Positions 19,828-30,300 of a stretch of 64,000 bases of DNA are shown in pieces. The stretch is from Fragilaria crotonensis (taxonomy: Eukaryota; Bacillariophyta; Fragilariophyceae; Fragilariales; Fragilariaceae). The stretch covers positions 1 through 64,000 of the forward strand of contig JAKSYS010000269.1 of NCBI GenBank assembly GCA_022925895.1, given 5' to 3'. Below the pieces are notes generated by a model. That model was not told the DNA's origin, made no database searches, and worked only from the letters and a program-made list of their open reading frames with translations. The stretch's first letter is position 1. Each line of letters opens with the position of its first letter. A program made the position numbers and the translations under genes.

Positions 19828-22800
19828 TTAGACACCACAAATGAAGCAAAGGGGCGACACTGGATTCCTCCCGAGTACTGGATCGGACTGTGAAGGACAA
19901 GAAGTACCCGTAAACATTCCCAACACATTTGCGATAGCTGTCATGTTTGAACCCCAGGCACAGAGAGACTGATTGAAAGAAGAATCGCCAGTAAACATGT
20001 TTCGCATATCTTGAACTGCGCCGGTGTTCCAGTTTGCGATGGATTGATTGAAAGATGATGCGTAATAAAACATGCCTTGCATAGATTGAACTGCACTGAC
20101 ATCCCAATATCCGATGGGCTGATTGAAAGCAGATGCATGATAAAACATGAATGTCATGTCTTGAACTGCGCCCGTGTTCCAGTTTCCAATGGGGCGATTG
20201 AAAGCAGATGCAGAAGAAAACATGCCGAGCATATCTTGAACAACGCTCGTGTTCCAGGTTCCAATTGGTTGATTGAAAGTAGATGCATCTCCAAACATAT
20301 ATTGCATACTTTTAACTGCGCTCGTGTTCCAGTTTCCAAGGGGCTGATTGAATGCAGATGCGTGAAAGAACATGCGTTGCATTTCTTGAACCGCGCCCGT
20401 GTTCCAGTCACCAATGGGCTGATTGAAAGCAGATGCATAAGCAAACATGTATTGCATAGCTTTTACTTCACTGACGTCCCAATGTTCGATGGGTTGATCA
20501 AAAGCTGATGCGCCAGTAAACATGAATTTCATATCTTGAACGGAACTCGTATTCCAGTTTCCTATGGGTTGATTGAAAGAATCTCCACGCGCAAACATGA
20601 ATTGCATACCATGAACTGTGCTCGTGTTCCATTTTCCAATAGGTTGATTAAAAGTCTCCGCGTCATAAAACATAAATTGCATATCAAGAACTGCGCCTGT
20701 GTTCCAGTTTTCAATGGGCTGATTGAAAGCAGATGCGCCATAAAACATGCCTTGCATATCTCGAACTGCTACTGTGTTCCAGTTTCCAAGGGATTGATTG
20801 AAAGCAGATGCGGTAAAAAACATGTATTGCATATCGTGCACTGCACCAGTTTTCCAACTTCCAATGGGTTGGTTGAAAGCATTTGCTCCAGCAAACATGT
20901 ATTGCATATCTTGAACAGCGCTCGTGTTCCAGTTTCCAATGGTTTGGTTGAACGAAGATGCGTGATAAAACATGTATTGCATATCTTGCACTGCACTGAC
21001 GTCCCAGGTTCCGATGGGCTGATTGAAAGCAGATGCACGATAAAACATGTGTTGCATATCTTGCACTGCACTGACGTCCCAGCTTCCTATGGGCTGATTG
21101 AAAGCAGATGCAGAAGAAAACATGCCGAGCATATCTTTAACAGCGCTCGTGTTCCAGTTTCCAATTGGTTGATTGAAAGCAGATGCATCTCCAAACATAT
21201 ATCGCATGCCTTTAACTGCGCCCGTGTTCCAGTTTCCAATTGCTTGATTAAATGCAGATGCAGAAAAAAACATGTCGCGCATATCTTGAACTGCGCTTGT
21301 GTTCCAGTTCCCAATGGGCTGATTGAATGCAGATGCGCCCTCAAACATGCCTTCCATGTTTTGAACTGCGCCCGTGTTCAAGTTGCCAATGGGCTGATTG
21401 AAAGCAGATGCGTACGCAAACATGTATTGCATATATTTCACTGCGCTGACGTCCCAGTGCCCAATGGGTTGATTGAAAGCAGATGCGTGAGCGAACATGC
21501 GTTGCATTTCCTGAACCGCGCCCGTATTCCAGTCTCCAATCGGCTGATTGAAAGCAGATGCTTCATAAAACATGGCTTGCATATACTTCACTGCGCCCGT
21601 GCTCCAGTTTCCAATCGGATGATTGAAAGCTGACGCGGCAGCGAACATGAATTGCATATCTTGAACTGCGTCCGTGTTCCAGTCTCCAATGGGTTGATTG
21701 AAAGAATCTGCAAGAGCGAACATGAATTGCATACCACGAACTGCGTTTGTGTTCCATTTTCCAATGGGTTTATTGAAAGCAGATGCGATACAAAACATGT
21801 ATTGCATATCAAGAACCGCGCCTGTGTTCCAATTTTCAATGGGCTGATTGAAAGCAGATGCGCCATAAAACATGCCTTGCATGAATTGCACCGCACTGAC
21901 ATCCCAGTTTCCAATAGCTTGATCGAAAGCTGGTGCGTAGTAAAACATGTATTGCATATCTTTAACAGCGCTCGTGTTCCAGTTTCCAATGGGTTGATTG
22001 AAAGACGATGCGAAAAAAAACATGTATCGCATATTCGTTATGTGCGACACATCCCAACAGCTGATGTTGTGGTTGAATGAACCCGTGTGCTCAAAAAGGA
22101 AAGAAAAGTCCGTCACTGTTTGTGCAAAGCACCAAGTACTGATGTCAGAAAAGTTGCCAGCCTGCACAGTGCTGCGTACAGTGGCAATGTTGACAAACGT
22201 CAGAGTGCATGTTTGGCCACATGCATTCGTTTGCGCATTGTGTCGCTTCGAACTAGGAGTATGGCTGGCTTCTCCCGAGGGAGCGCGACTCGGATTCGAA
22301 CTTGGAGCATGACTCGGCTCTTCCGAGGGAACGCAGCTAGGAACTGACGTCGTTTTTGCGGTGGGTTCCTTAGTTGGAGCGCCACTTGGATTTCCAGAGC
22401 GTATGGGGGTCGGTGGCAAACTTGGAGCTGCTGTTGTTTTTCTCGAGGTGGGTCTGCTGCTCGGTGCATTCGTTGGAGCACCACTTGACCTTTCCGTGGG
22501 GATGCGGGTCAGTGGCAAACTTGGAGCAGCCGTCGGTTTTCTCGAGGGAGGTGACGTAGGTTTCGTTGTTGGTCTGCTGCTCGGTTGAATAGTTGGAGCA
22601 CCGCTTGGTCTCCCCGTGGGAATGCGAGTCGGTGCCTTTGTAGGCGCAGATGTCGGTTTTCTCGATGGAGTTGACGAAGGCTTTCGGCTCGGTTTTCTCG
22701 TGGGGGCTTTGGTAGGCGGCTTCGATGGAGCAGAAGTCGGTTTTTCCGTGGGGGATGACGTAGGCTTTCGGCTCGGTCTTCCCGTTGGAATGTGGGTCGG

Positions 22801-23229
22801 TGCCGTAGTTGGAGCAGGAGTCGGCTTTCTCGATGGAGATGACGTAGGCTTTCGGCTCGGTTTTCTCGTAGGGACGCGGGTCGGTGTCGTTGTTGGAGCA
22901 GAAGTCGGTTTTGCCGTGGGCGATGACGTAGGCTTTCGGCTCGGTTTTCTCGTGGGGACGCGGGTCGGTGTCTTTGTTGGAGCAGAAGTCGGTTTTGCCA
23001 TGGGAGATAAGGTAGGTTTCTTGGTGTTCTGGAGGTTTCTGGAAATGATATTTGCGGAAGCAGGAACCTTGATAAGCCGTTTCGATTTGAGATCACGGTG
23101 TCGTGTTGGTTTGAAAATGGTCTCCTTTGTTTCAGGTGATGGCTTCATTGCGCGGACTCTCGTAGATGTTGCAACACCACAAACGGTGATGAAAACTGCA
23201 AGCGATTGGCAGATGCGGATGGTGATCAT
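19828..23229 (-). CDS. secreted Thr/Pro/Ser-rich DUF285 (BspA-like) repeat protein, 1133 aa, intact
   Basis: The start MITIRICQSLAVFITVCGVA is a signal peptide closely like that of the 7171-9946 gene. Residues about 67-330 are Pro/Thr/Ser repeats (KPTSAPTKTPTRVPTRKPS type units of about 20 residues), a glycosylatable stalk. QTNACGQTCTLTF at about 334 opens the folded part. From about 395 to 1080 there are about 28 DUF285 repeats of 25 residues (ASAFNQPIGNWNTGAVQDMQ, YMF). The end is SLCAWGSNMT and CFICGV, matching the paralogue's Cys pattern. It probably sits at the cell surface or in the extracellular matrix. Near-identical groups of repeats show internal duplication. The single open frame makes it the best-preserved family member here. 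Large open frames on the opposite strand are by-products of the repeat. Confidence 0.88.
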   Translation of the reverse strand: MITIRICQSLAVFITVCGVATSTRVRAMKPSPETKETIFKPTRHRDLKSKRLIKVPASANIISRNLQNTKKPTLSPMAKPTSAPTKTPTRVPTRKPSRKPTSSPTAKPTSAPTTTPTRVPTRKPSRKPTSSPSRKPTPAPTTAPTHIPTGRPSRKPTSSPTEKPTSAPSKPPTKAPTRKPSRKPSSTPSRKPTSAPTKAPTRIPTGRPSGAPTIQPSSRPTTKPTSPPSRKPTAAPSLPLTRIPTERSSGAPTNAPSSRPTSRKTTAAPSLPPTPIRSGNPSGAPTKEPTAKTTSVPSCVPSEEPSHAPSSNPSRAPSGEASHTPSSKRHNAQTNACGQTCTLTFVNIATVRSTVQAGNFSDISTWCFAQTVTDFSFLFEHTGSFNHNISCWDVSHITNMRYMFFFASSFNQPIGNWNTSAVKDMQYMFYYAPAFDQAIGNWDVSAVQFMQGMFYGASAFNQPIENWNTGAVLDMQYMFCIASAFNKPIGKWNTNAVRGMQFMFALADSFNQPIGDWNTDAVQDMQFMFAAASAFNHPIGNWSTGAVKYMQAMFYEASAFNQPIGDWNTGAVQEMQRMFAHASAFNQPIGHWDVSAVKYMQYMFAYASAFNQPIGNLNTGAVQNMEGMFEGASAFNQPIGNWNTSAVQDMRDMFFSASAFNQAIGNWNTGAVKGMRYMFGDASAFNQPIGNWNTSAVKDMLGMFSSASAFNQPIGSWDVSAVQDMQHMFYRASAFNQPIGTWDVSAVQDMQYMFYHASSFNQTIGNWNTSAVQDMQYMFAGANAFNQPIGSWKTGAVHDMQYMFFTASAFNQSLGNWNTVAVRDMQGMFYGASAFNQPIENWNTGAVLDMQFMFYDAETFNQPIGKWNTSTVHGMQFMFARGDSFNQPIGNWNTSSVQDMKFMFTGASAFDQPIEHWDVSEVKAMQYMFAYASAFNQPIGDWNTGAVQEMQRMFFHASAFNQPLGNWNTSAVKSMQYMFGDASTFNQPIGTWNTSVVQDMLGMFSSASAFNRPIGNWNTGAVQDMTFMFYHASAFNQPIGYWDVSAVQSMQGMFYYASSFNQSIANWNTGAVQDMRNMFTGDSSFNQSLCAWGSNMTAIANVLGMFTGTSCPSQSDPVLGRNPVSPLCFICGV

Positions 23230-23347
23230 GACAACGTTGGCGCAGTTTGAGGACTCCTATTGGATGCTGTAGTTGCCTTCACTAAATCATACGGGGGCGT
23301 AGATTATAAACTGAACTACAGGAATAGGAAGTGTGATGAAGTTGACT

Positions 23348-23427
23348 TCTCTCGTTCTCATTGTAGGTCGGCCTTCTCATTTTGCTGTCTCTCGTTCTCA
23401 TTGCTGGTCAGTCTTCTCATTTTTGTT
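23348..23427. repeat. two 40-bp tandem units upstream of the DUF285 gene
   Basis: TCTCTCGTTCTCATTG begins units at 23348 and 23388, each containing TCTTCTCATTTT or a near form. They lie 120-200 bp upstream of the start codon at 23229, in its likely promoter. Confidence 0.55.
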
Positions 23428-24221
23428 CTGACTTGACGTAAGAAGTACTACCGGTGTAGACCATTCATCGACAACCTGCAGGCATTATAGGCCTTTTCAT
23501 TTCGTTACCATGACCGCGGTGAACAGATTGTCTGGTCGCATGACCCGAACAAACCTGCGATAACGATGAGGCAAAAGATTCCAATCCCACTATTTTGCGA
23601 CGTCGGGTACTGGCGTACCTTTTACTATAGTATAGTACTTCTCCGAAATGGTTCGCATTTTTTCCCTTCGTTCGATACAGTACTCATGTTCTCACTTCTC
23701 ACACATCCGACGGATACGACTATGTACGAGCGACCCCAGTGCCGCATTCAAGCAAATCGACTTCGGAATGTATCCAATTGCTGTGCATTACGAAAGTACG
23801 CACATGCTACAAACAGCTTTCCGAGAGAAGCAGATCATCAGGTGCCTGCAAAACAGTTATCTGTCAGGAATTTTGTATGTGGCCTCCACGAGAATGTTGC
23901 TACAAGGTACTACTGAGCTACGTTGTACTATCGGTACATAGACCTTGTACATCATATGCGTATCATACAATGTGTTACGAGGTGGTACTGTACATTATAC
24001 GTACACTTTACAAGGATATGACTGTAAATTTGCTTTCCCAGTGATTTTCATACTAACGTCTCGTAGCAGTACAGTATTATGAGGATTCACAAGTCACAAG
24101 CACTGCTGGCATATGTGCGAAGCGAGGTCATCAGTCATCATGTTTGTGCTCGTAGCTCGTAGTATTACGGTAGTCTGCTACTCGAGTACTGGCTACTGTA
24201 GCATGATTCTCGGATGCTGCC
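23428..24221. other. intergenic, nothing coding recognised
   Basis: No supported gene. It contains 23731-23777, the inverted partner of 18631-18677, and many short GTAC-rich words. Confidence 0.35.
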
Positions 24222-24890
24222 GACAAGAAAAAGGACCGAGAAAGCAACACACTAGAGAGGGACGTGGAGAACTTGATGGGACCACCTGCGGATGCCACAA
24301 AATGTACACTGGCTCTTTCAATTGACAAGGAAGTCGAGGACAGGACGATGCTACATCATTGATGGTTACAACAAGCTTGCAGCGGTGTTTTCGACTGTCG
24401 GCTTGACCGGATTGCTTGCTGCCTGTCATGTGCATTGTTCGCACCTGGAAGTCGGTCACCACCAATGCCGTCAACATCAATGGTGGACCCTTGGCTTTGA
24501 TGCGACCAGCAACATTTATTCAGATTGCACCCGACATTAGTTCCAGTTTGTACGATGTTTTGCACGCATCCGTGTGGTTCTTGTTATGGAGTTTCTTCTG
24601 TACTACTCGCGAACCCCCGCAACAATGCACGACGTTGTGGGCTGTAGTTTTTGACTGATGCAGTGCATTGCTGATCTATCGAATAGAAACGAGCCAGCAT
24701 GGATTTTTGCGCTCTGAGTTGGTTGGACTGACTAGAGCTCCTATTCAGACCCAATGACTTTGGTTCATTGGAATGACCAAGACTCTATTCGACTGTTGGC
24801 CACCGTCAAACAAGAATCATTTTCGGAGTGACATGTTGCACAAATCGGAACGACTAAAGATAAACCAGCACGATTCTACGATAACAAGTT
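24222..24890. repeat. duplicated block D2, partner of 18856-19690
   Basis: Same orientation as D1 and clearly diverged from it (substitutions and small indels throughout), so the duplication is not recent. The minus-strand frame at 24193-24480 keeps MMLTALVVTDFQVRTMH, HRCKLVV, SSCPRLPCQLKEPVY. Confidence 0.5.
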
Positions 24891-24924
24891 TTCTGGACAC
24901 AAGGACAAGCACCCGGTATGCCTC

Positions 24925-25433
24925 GGTTTTCCCGAGGGAAAGTGGCTTGGATAAAGACTCGGCTTCGAACTCGGACCATGAATTTGTTCTTTAGAAGGAA
25001 TGCTGTTCGTTGTTGAACTTGGACCATGGCTCGGATCTCTCGAGGGAATGCGGCTCGGCGTCAAACTTGGACCATGGCTAGGTAGTACTTCCGAGGGAAC
25101 GCGGATCAGCTCATGGCTCGGTTTTCCGGAGGGGAAGTGGCTTGGATTGCGACTCGGCTTTGAACTCGGAGCTGACTTTTGTTTTTTAGAAGGAGTGCTG
25201 CTCGGCGTTGAACTTGGACCATGGCTCGGATCTCTCGAGGGAATGCGGCTCGGCGTCAAACTTGGAGCATTCCTCGGATCGCTTGAGGGAGCATGGCCTG
25301 GCTTTGCGGAAAGAATATCGCTCGGCATTGACCTTGGAGCCTTGTTTGGCTTTCCCGTGGGATTTCAGTTGGAGCACCGCTTGGTTTTCCAGAGGGGATG
25401 CGAGTCGGTGGCAAACTTGGAGCTCACCATCCT
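24925..25433 (-). pseudogene. truncated DUF285-family gene, only the Ser/Pro stalk left
   Basis: On the minus strand the region encodes PSHGPSLTPSRIPSRDPS, PSSKPSRNPSHFPSGKPSH and similar four-residue PS units, like the end of the stalk of the 19828-23229 protein, and near 25400 a SPSLPPTRIPSGKPSGAP stretch in another frame. Neither the signal peptide nor any DUF285 repeat is present. The unit is followed by block D2, as the intact gene is followed by D1. It is the dead copy of a gene-plus-flank duplication; a LINE inserted about 110 bp upstream. Confidence 0.6.
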
Positions 25434-25507
25434 GAACATAGGTTTGGTTTATGATGTACCACGGTTGACGTGTCTGTGTCGATGGGCAAGTACGATACTG
25501 TAGTTAC

Positions 25508-25564
25508 GGCTTCCCAGCACATGGCGTTGCGTCAGTGCAATATTGTTCTAACTTCGTAGTACAG
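25508..25564. mobile_element. left part of an older hAT-like repeat split by the LINE
   Basis: ACGGCTTCCCAGCACATGG and what follows align with the left end of the 36582-37181 element (CAGGGCTTCCCAGTACATGG...). The alignment continues directly at 33976 after the LINE (TACTTGGTACATTGTACTTAATA against the 36640 region). So the LINE landed in a pre-existing copy. Confidence 0.5.
25543..25564. repeat. 22-bp target-site duplication, left of LINE
   Basis: Begins TTGTTCTAACTTCG and ends TAGTACAG; identical over 22 bases to 33954-33975. Confidence 0.85.
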
Positions 25565-25650
25565 AATTTTCACTCTAGAGGAAAATCAGTAAGCCATACG
25601 AATTTTTCTACGTGAATCTATCGTAACCCTTGTACTAGGAAACTTTGCCA

Positions 25651-27393
25651 ATGATGAGGCCGTCCATCCCGATTCCCAGCGTTGAGTGTGATCCAACTCG
25701 CAAGGACAACATTGAGGACGACTTATCTACAGCCACCCCACCGATTGGTCATCGTAACTCTGCAGACGATCATGAGTTCGTTTCCAAAACCATTCGTTTC
25801 TTCTTTGCCCCTGGTGATTCTACTCGCATCGACCGTATCGATCCTACAGAAGTCCATACTACATGGATGCGTCATGTTCAGTCGGCATTCGGTGACGACG
25901 TAAAGATCATAAACAACAACAATCGGCAGGTTCAGACCATCGATTTGAATGCGCAAGCTCACAAGCCTACATCGTATCCATCTCAGTTCAAAATGCATGT
26001 CAAGCAGTCTGGTAACAACGATACAGGATCCGCGAAGACAGCATTCACTGTGATTCATAGGATTCTCACTCGGATTCCGTTCGGTAAGATCAAACGACAT
26101 CCAACAGCGTATAAACTATTGACGGACAATGAATGTTTCTTGCGTGAGCACAAGTGGGACGAACATGAGTGGGATATCCAACAAGTGGGATTTGTCACAG
26201 GTTATAACCCCAAGTACTATACCGCCGAAAGAGTTACCACCATGTTTCGAGCTCGACTTTGCAAAGCCATGCAACGCTCCCGTTACCAAAGTTCCAAATT
26301 GTCTTAAAAACCCACAAGATTCTCTACGGGGGTCGAACCTCAAGCACCCAGGCTTTTACCATCGAAGTTCCCACTCAATCTGTTTCTCAGGTTTTACCAA
26401 TTGTAAAGGAAGTCACAAAAGATACCAACGAGTTCGTTTCATTCAAAATGCGTCGCAAGTCCCCCGAAGCCTTCCAAGGCGCTATCCGATATCAAAACCA
26501 CATGCTCGCAAATCAGTATGTGATTATGATTAATTCCTTGGGATCGGAAGCGATGTATTATTTGGCAGACCGGATTCAAGCAATTTCTGGTGTACACGAT
26601 GTTATCCCCACAAAAGCTGTGGACCAAACCGGCCGGTTTTACGTACTCGTGGACAAAGCGGCAGAACCTAAAGTTAGGGAGTCACTCCTTAAACAGTTTG
26701 ATCTTTGGTACGAAGAGGTGGTCCCGGAAGATGCAAAACCGAAGGAAGGGAAGTTCGAAGGTATACCTGGCGTTGGAAATCCCAGAGCCGATGGTTATTC
26801 TAGTGGCGATAATTCTTGGTTGACAACGTCTACCAGGAGCTTCATGCAATTCAGTGTCACTTCCATGACTTCGACCTCAACAATTGGACACGTGGAATCA
26901 ACTTCTTTAGATGGTGAAGAGAGAGTTGCTAATATTGACGGGATCACTCTAGATTCGTCCCCAACAAGTAAGCATATGTCAGGTCGGAAATATAGCTCTT
27001 ATGCAGCAGCAACCGCTACAACAGTATCAGATCAGGTGTCAGGGATCACAGAATCGGAACAGCTCCGCGATGTTCAACATGAAGAGTTACGCAATAAAAT
27101 TGCAACCCTTGAAGCGATGATCGTCCAGTTGTGTCAGCAGGTTCAGGTGTTGACAGATAACTCGAATTCTCGATCTCAGCAGGATTTGGCAGACGAGTCA
27201 GATTATGTCCAACACAATGGTAAACGCCAAGATACGAAAGAATGGACACCAAGAAAGCACAAGAAAGCACAACAGTACTCCGCCCCCCCCCCCAAGTGTC
27301 GAAGAAGCCACTACTGGGCTGGCGCCAATGAATGAAGATCGTCTCACTGCGTGGGATGATTATTTACCAGAACGTAAAGATGATTCGATCTAA
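25651..27393 (+). CDS. LINE ORF1 protein (two frame changes)
   Basis: The first ATG is 25651. The first frame runs to about 26260, with FVSKTIRFFFAPGD and KYYTAERVTTMF; it then continues in another frame with LPKFQIVLKTHKILYG, FTIEVPTQSVSQVLP and LGSEAMYYLADRIQ. A C-run at 27283-27292 shifts the frame again, so that the natural end is probably YLPERKDDSI at 27393 rather than 27335. Residues near the end (EQLRDVQHEELRNKIATLEA, VQLCQQVQVL) form a coiled coil, usual for ORF1 trimerisation. No CCHC knuckle or RRM could be seen. ORF1 proteins bind the element RNA and chaperone it in the RNP. The end overlaps ORF2, as in many LINEs. Confidence 0.65.
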
Positions 27394-30300
27394 TACCAGT
27401 ACACCGCATCCATCTAGGGTTAACCATCCCGCAGCAGATTTCCCACAATTCCAACAAGAGCCATCTAGGTATGCAACCTCAACACAAAGTTCACAGCAGG
27501 AAGATACACGGTCCGGAGTTCCAAGCACAGACAGACTGCAACAGGCAAGAGATAATTGGAAAGCACTATTTCAACAACACAACCAACGGAATTACAGCAC
27601 CGAAGCTAGGGATATTGTTTTAACAACCGCAAACCAAAACTGGAATATTCCCTGGGGAGATCCTGTTAGTGAAAAACAAGAAAATGTTACGAGAATCTAT
27701 TCGCTGAATCTAAATGGGCTTTCGTTAGATCGACGGGGAGGGCAATTCGATACTCTGTGCTCTATTGCGAAAGAACTTCAGGTGGATATCTTGTGCGGAC
27801 AAGAGCACAACGTGGACACTTCTCAAGCGGAAGTAAGAAATATACTTCATAACACTGCGAAACAACACTGGCCAAGGTTGCGCTTAGCGACTGGTACCAC
27901 TCCTATTCAGTTTCAAGGATGGTATAAGCCAGGTGGGACTCTTCAACTCTCCGTTGCCAATATCGCGGGAAGAGTGATGTCAACTTTTCAGGATCCGCTC
28001 GGACGTTGGGTAAGCCAAACGTTTAGAGGTTGCGACGGCTTCAAACTGACGGTCATATCGGCATACCAAGTCGTTGAGAGTACACCGAAACCAGGAACGA
28101 CCACTGCAGCAGCTCAACAAATTAGTCTTTTAGCTCAAGAAAATGCTCCTGATTGCAACCCACGACGAGCATTCAAACAAGCCCTTAGGCAGTACCTGAA
28201 CGAATGCAAACATAACGGCGATGAGTTGTTACTCTTAGGAGATTTCAACGAGAGTATCGATGGAAATTTCAACGGAATGTGTAAAATCATGGCTGATTTC
28301 CATTCGGTGGATTTAATGGCGGGCCGCTCTGACCAAAGAATTCCAGCAACTTACTCTCGGGGACAATTATGGTTAGACTACGGATTGGCTACAAAACGGG
28401 TAGCTGATGCTCTCGTGGCGGCGGCAGGTTATGAATCATTTAATGAAAGGTTTCCGACGGATCATAGGGCCTATTTTTTCGATCTTGACACAGACAAATT
28501 GTTCGGGTCTCAGACACAACCATTGGCAACCCCACCCCTTAGGATGATGCATTCTACTAACGTCAAACAAGTGACTCAATACCTGCGTGAAAAATATAAA
28601 CAACTGGAGCAGTGTAATGCGTTCGCGAGAGGATACCAGTTATCCATGCCTGGTAATCGACATTCTTTTGCTGAGCGTTTGGACCGGGACTTACTCCAAG
28701 CGAGTCTATCTGCGGAAAAGCGAGTTAAGAAACTTCAGTCCCCGGCATGGTCGGTAGCTTTGGTTAAAGCTCGAGAAAAAGTGCGAATATTGAAGAAAGC
28801 CCTTTTTCAATTGAGAAGGGGGATAGACCATTCTGAGACGCTCCGAATGGCTAAGGATCTAAATATTTATTCCGAGGAAACCCCTGCAATGACTCAAGTA
28901 CAATGTACAAGGAGCTTACGGGAGGCAAAGCGAGAAGTGAAGGAATTAGTGCGCGAGAGCTTCACCAAGAGGGAAACTGAAATGAAGGAGAAGATTTTAC
29001 AATGCGAAATATCTGCAAAGGAGTCAGACAAAAAACAGGCGGCTATTCTGAAACGGATTCTACGAGCTGAGGCATTGAAGAAGCTTGCAGAGAAAATTCG
29101 CCGACATCGTTCTCCAGAGTTACGGCAAGGAATTACTCGCATCGAGATTCCCTCTCATGATCCATCAGACGATCCGAAATCATGTACCGAATGGCAAACT
29201 ATTGATATTCCGACTGAAATTGTATCCCAGTTACAGAATAGGAATCGAAAGCACTTCGGTCAGGCCCATGGAACCCCCTTTACTACTCACCCTCTTGTTG
29301 ACCTACTTGGATTTTCTGGTGCCGGTGAAGAATCGGATAATATCCTGCATGGTGGAAGTACAGATTTTCCAGATTTGGATGACATCGTCAGATTGTTATT
29401 GGATCATCTTAAGCTTACCGACGAGATGGCAAATCTTGAAATTTATCCAACTATCTCGGATGAGGAATTCGTTGGTAAACTCAAAGTGTGGAAAGAAACA
29501 ACTACTACATCGCCATCGGGTGTTCATCTCGGTCATTATAAGGCTTTGATTGCGCCACATGAATACTCTCATATCGGGGATGAAGATGAAGACGTCAACG
29601 CAGATGGAGTCTCTCGCACCGAATTACGCGATGAGTTGAACATGATGCAAACAGCAATTCGGGAATTGCATCTTCAAGTAATTAACTACGCTCTCGAGCG
29701 GGGGTTTACTTATACAAGATGGCAGACAATTGCAAATACTATGTTATTCAAGGAGAAGAACAATATCAAGATCCATCGAACACGTGTTATTCATATCTAC
29801 GAAGCCGATTATAACCTCATTTTGGGTTTAAAATGGCGCCTCGCATTGTATCAGTCAGAGGCTTTGAAACAACTCAACGCTGGGCAATACGGTTGCGTCT
29901 CACGCTATTGACCCAGTCATGTTGGAAGAACTACAATTTGAGATCTCCAGGATGTCTCGTAAGTCTTTCGTTCAGATGAATTATGATGCAACAGCATGTT
30001 ACGATCGCATTATTCCGAATTTGGCAACCCTAGCCAGCAGACGCTTCGGAGTGGAAAAGCAGGTCACACTCATGAACTCGCGGACATTGGAGCAAGCTCA
30101 ATATTTCATTAGGACAGAAATGGGTCTTTCAACCACTAGCTACACGCACTCAGAAGAGTTTCCAATCTACGGAACAGGTCAGGGCAGCGGAAATTCTCCT
30201 ATGATTTGGTGTTTTTTATCCAGTCTCCTTTTTCAATGTTACGAAACCAGGGCTCATCCAGCGACGTACTCAAATCCAGACAGGACAAATCAGAATCAGT

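Noticed and set aside
20536-21633. 365-codon plus-strand open frame inside 19828-23229
   Set aside because: Antisense of the 75-bp DUF285 repeats; the period is a multiple of three, so shadows stay open. No independent support.
22616-23272. 218-codon plus-strand Gly/Val-rich frame
   Set aside because: Antisense of the Pro/Thr stalk; composition follows directly from the sense repeats.
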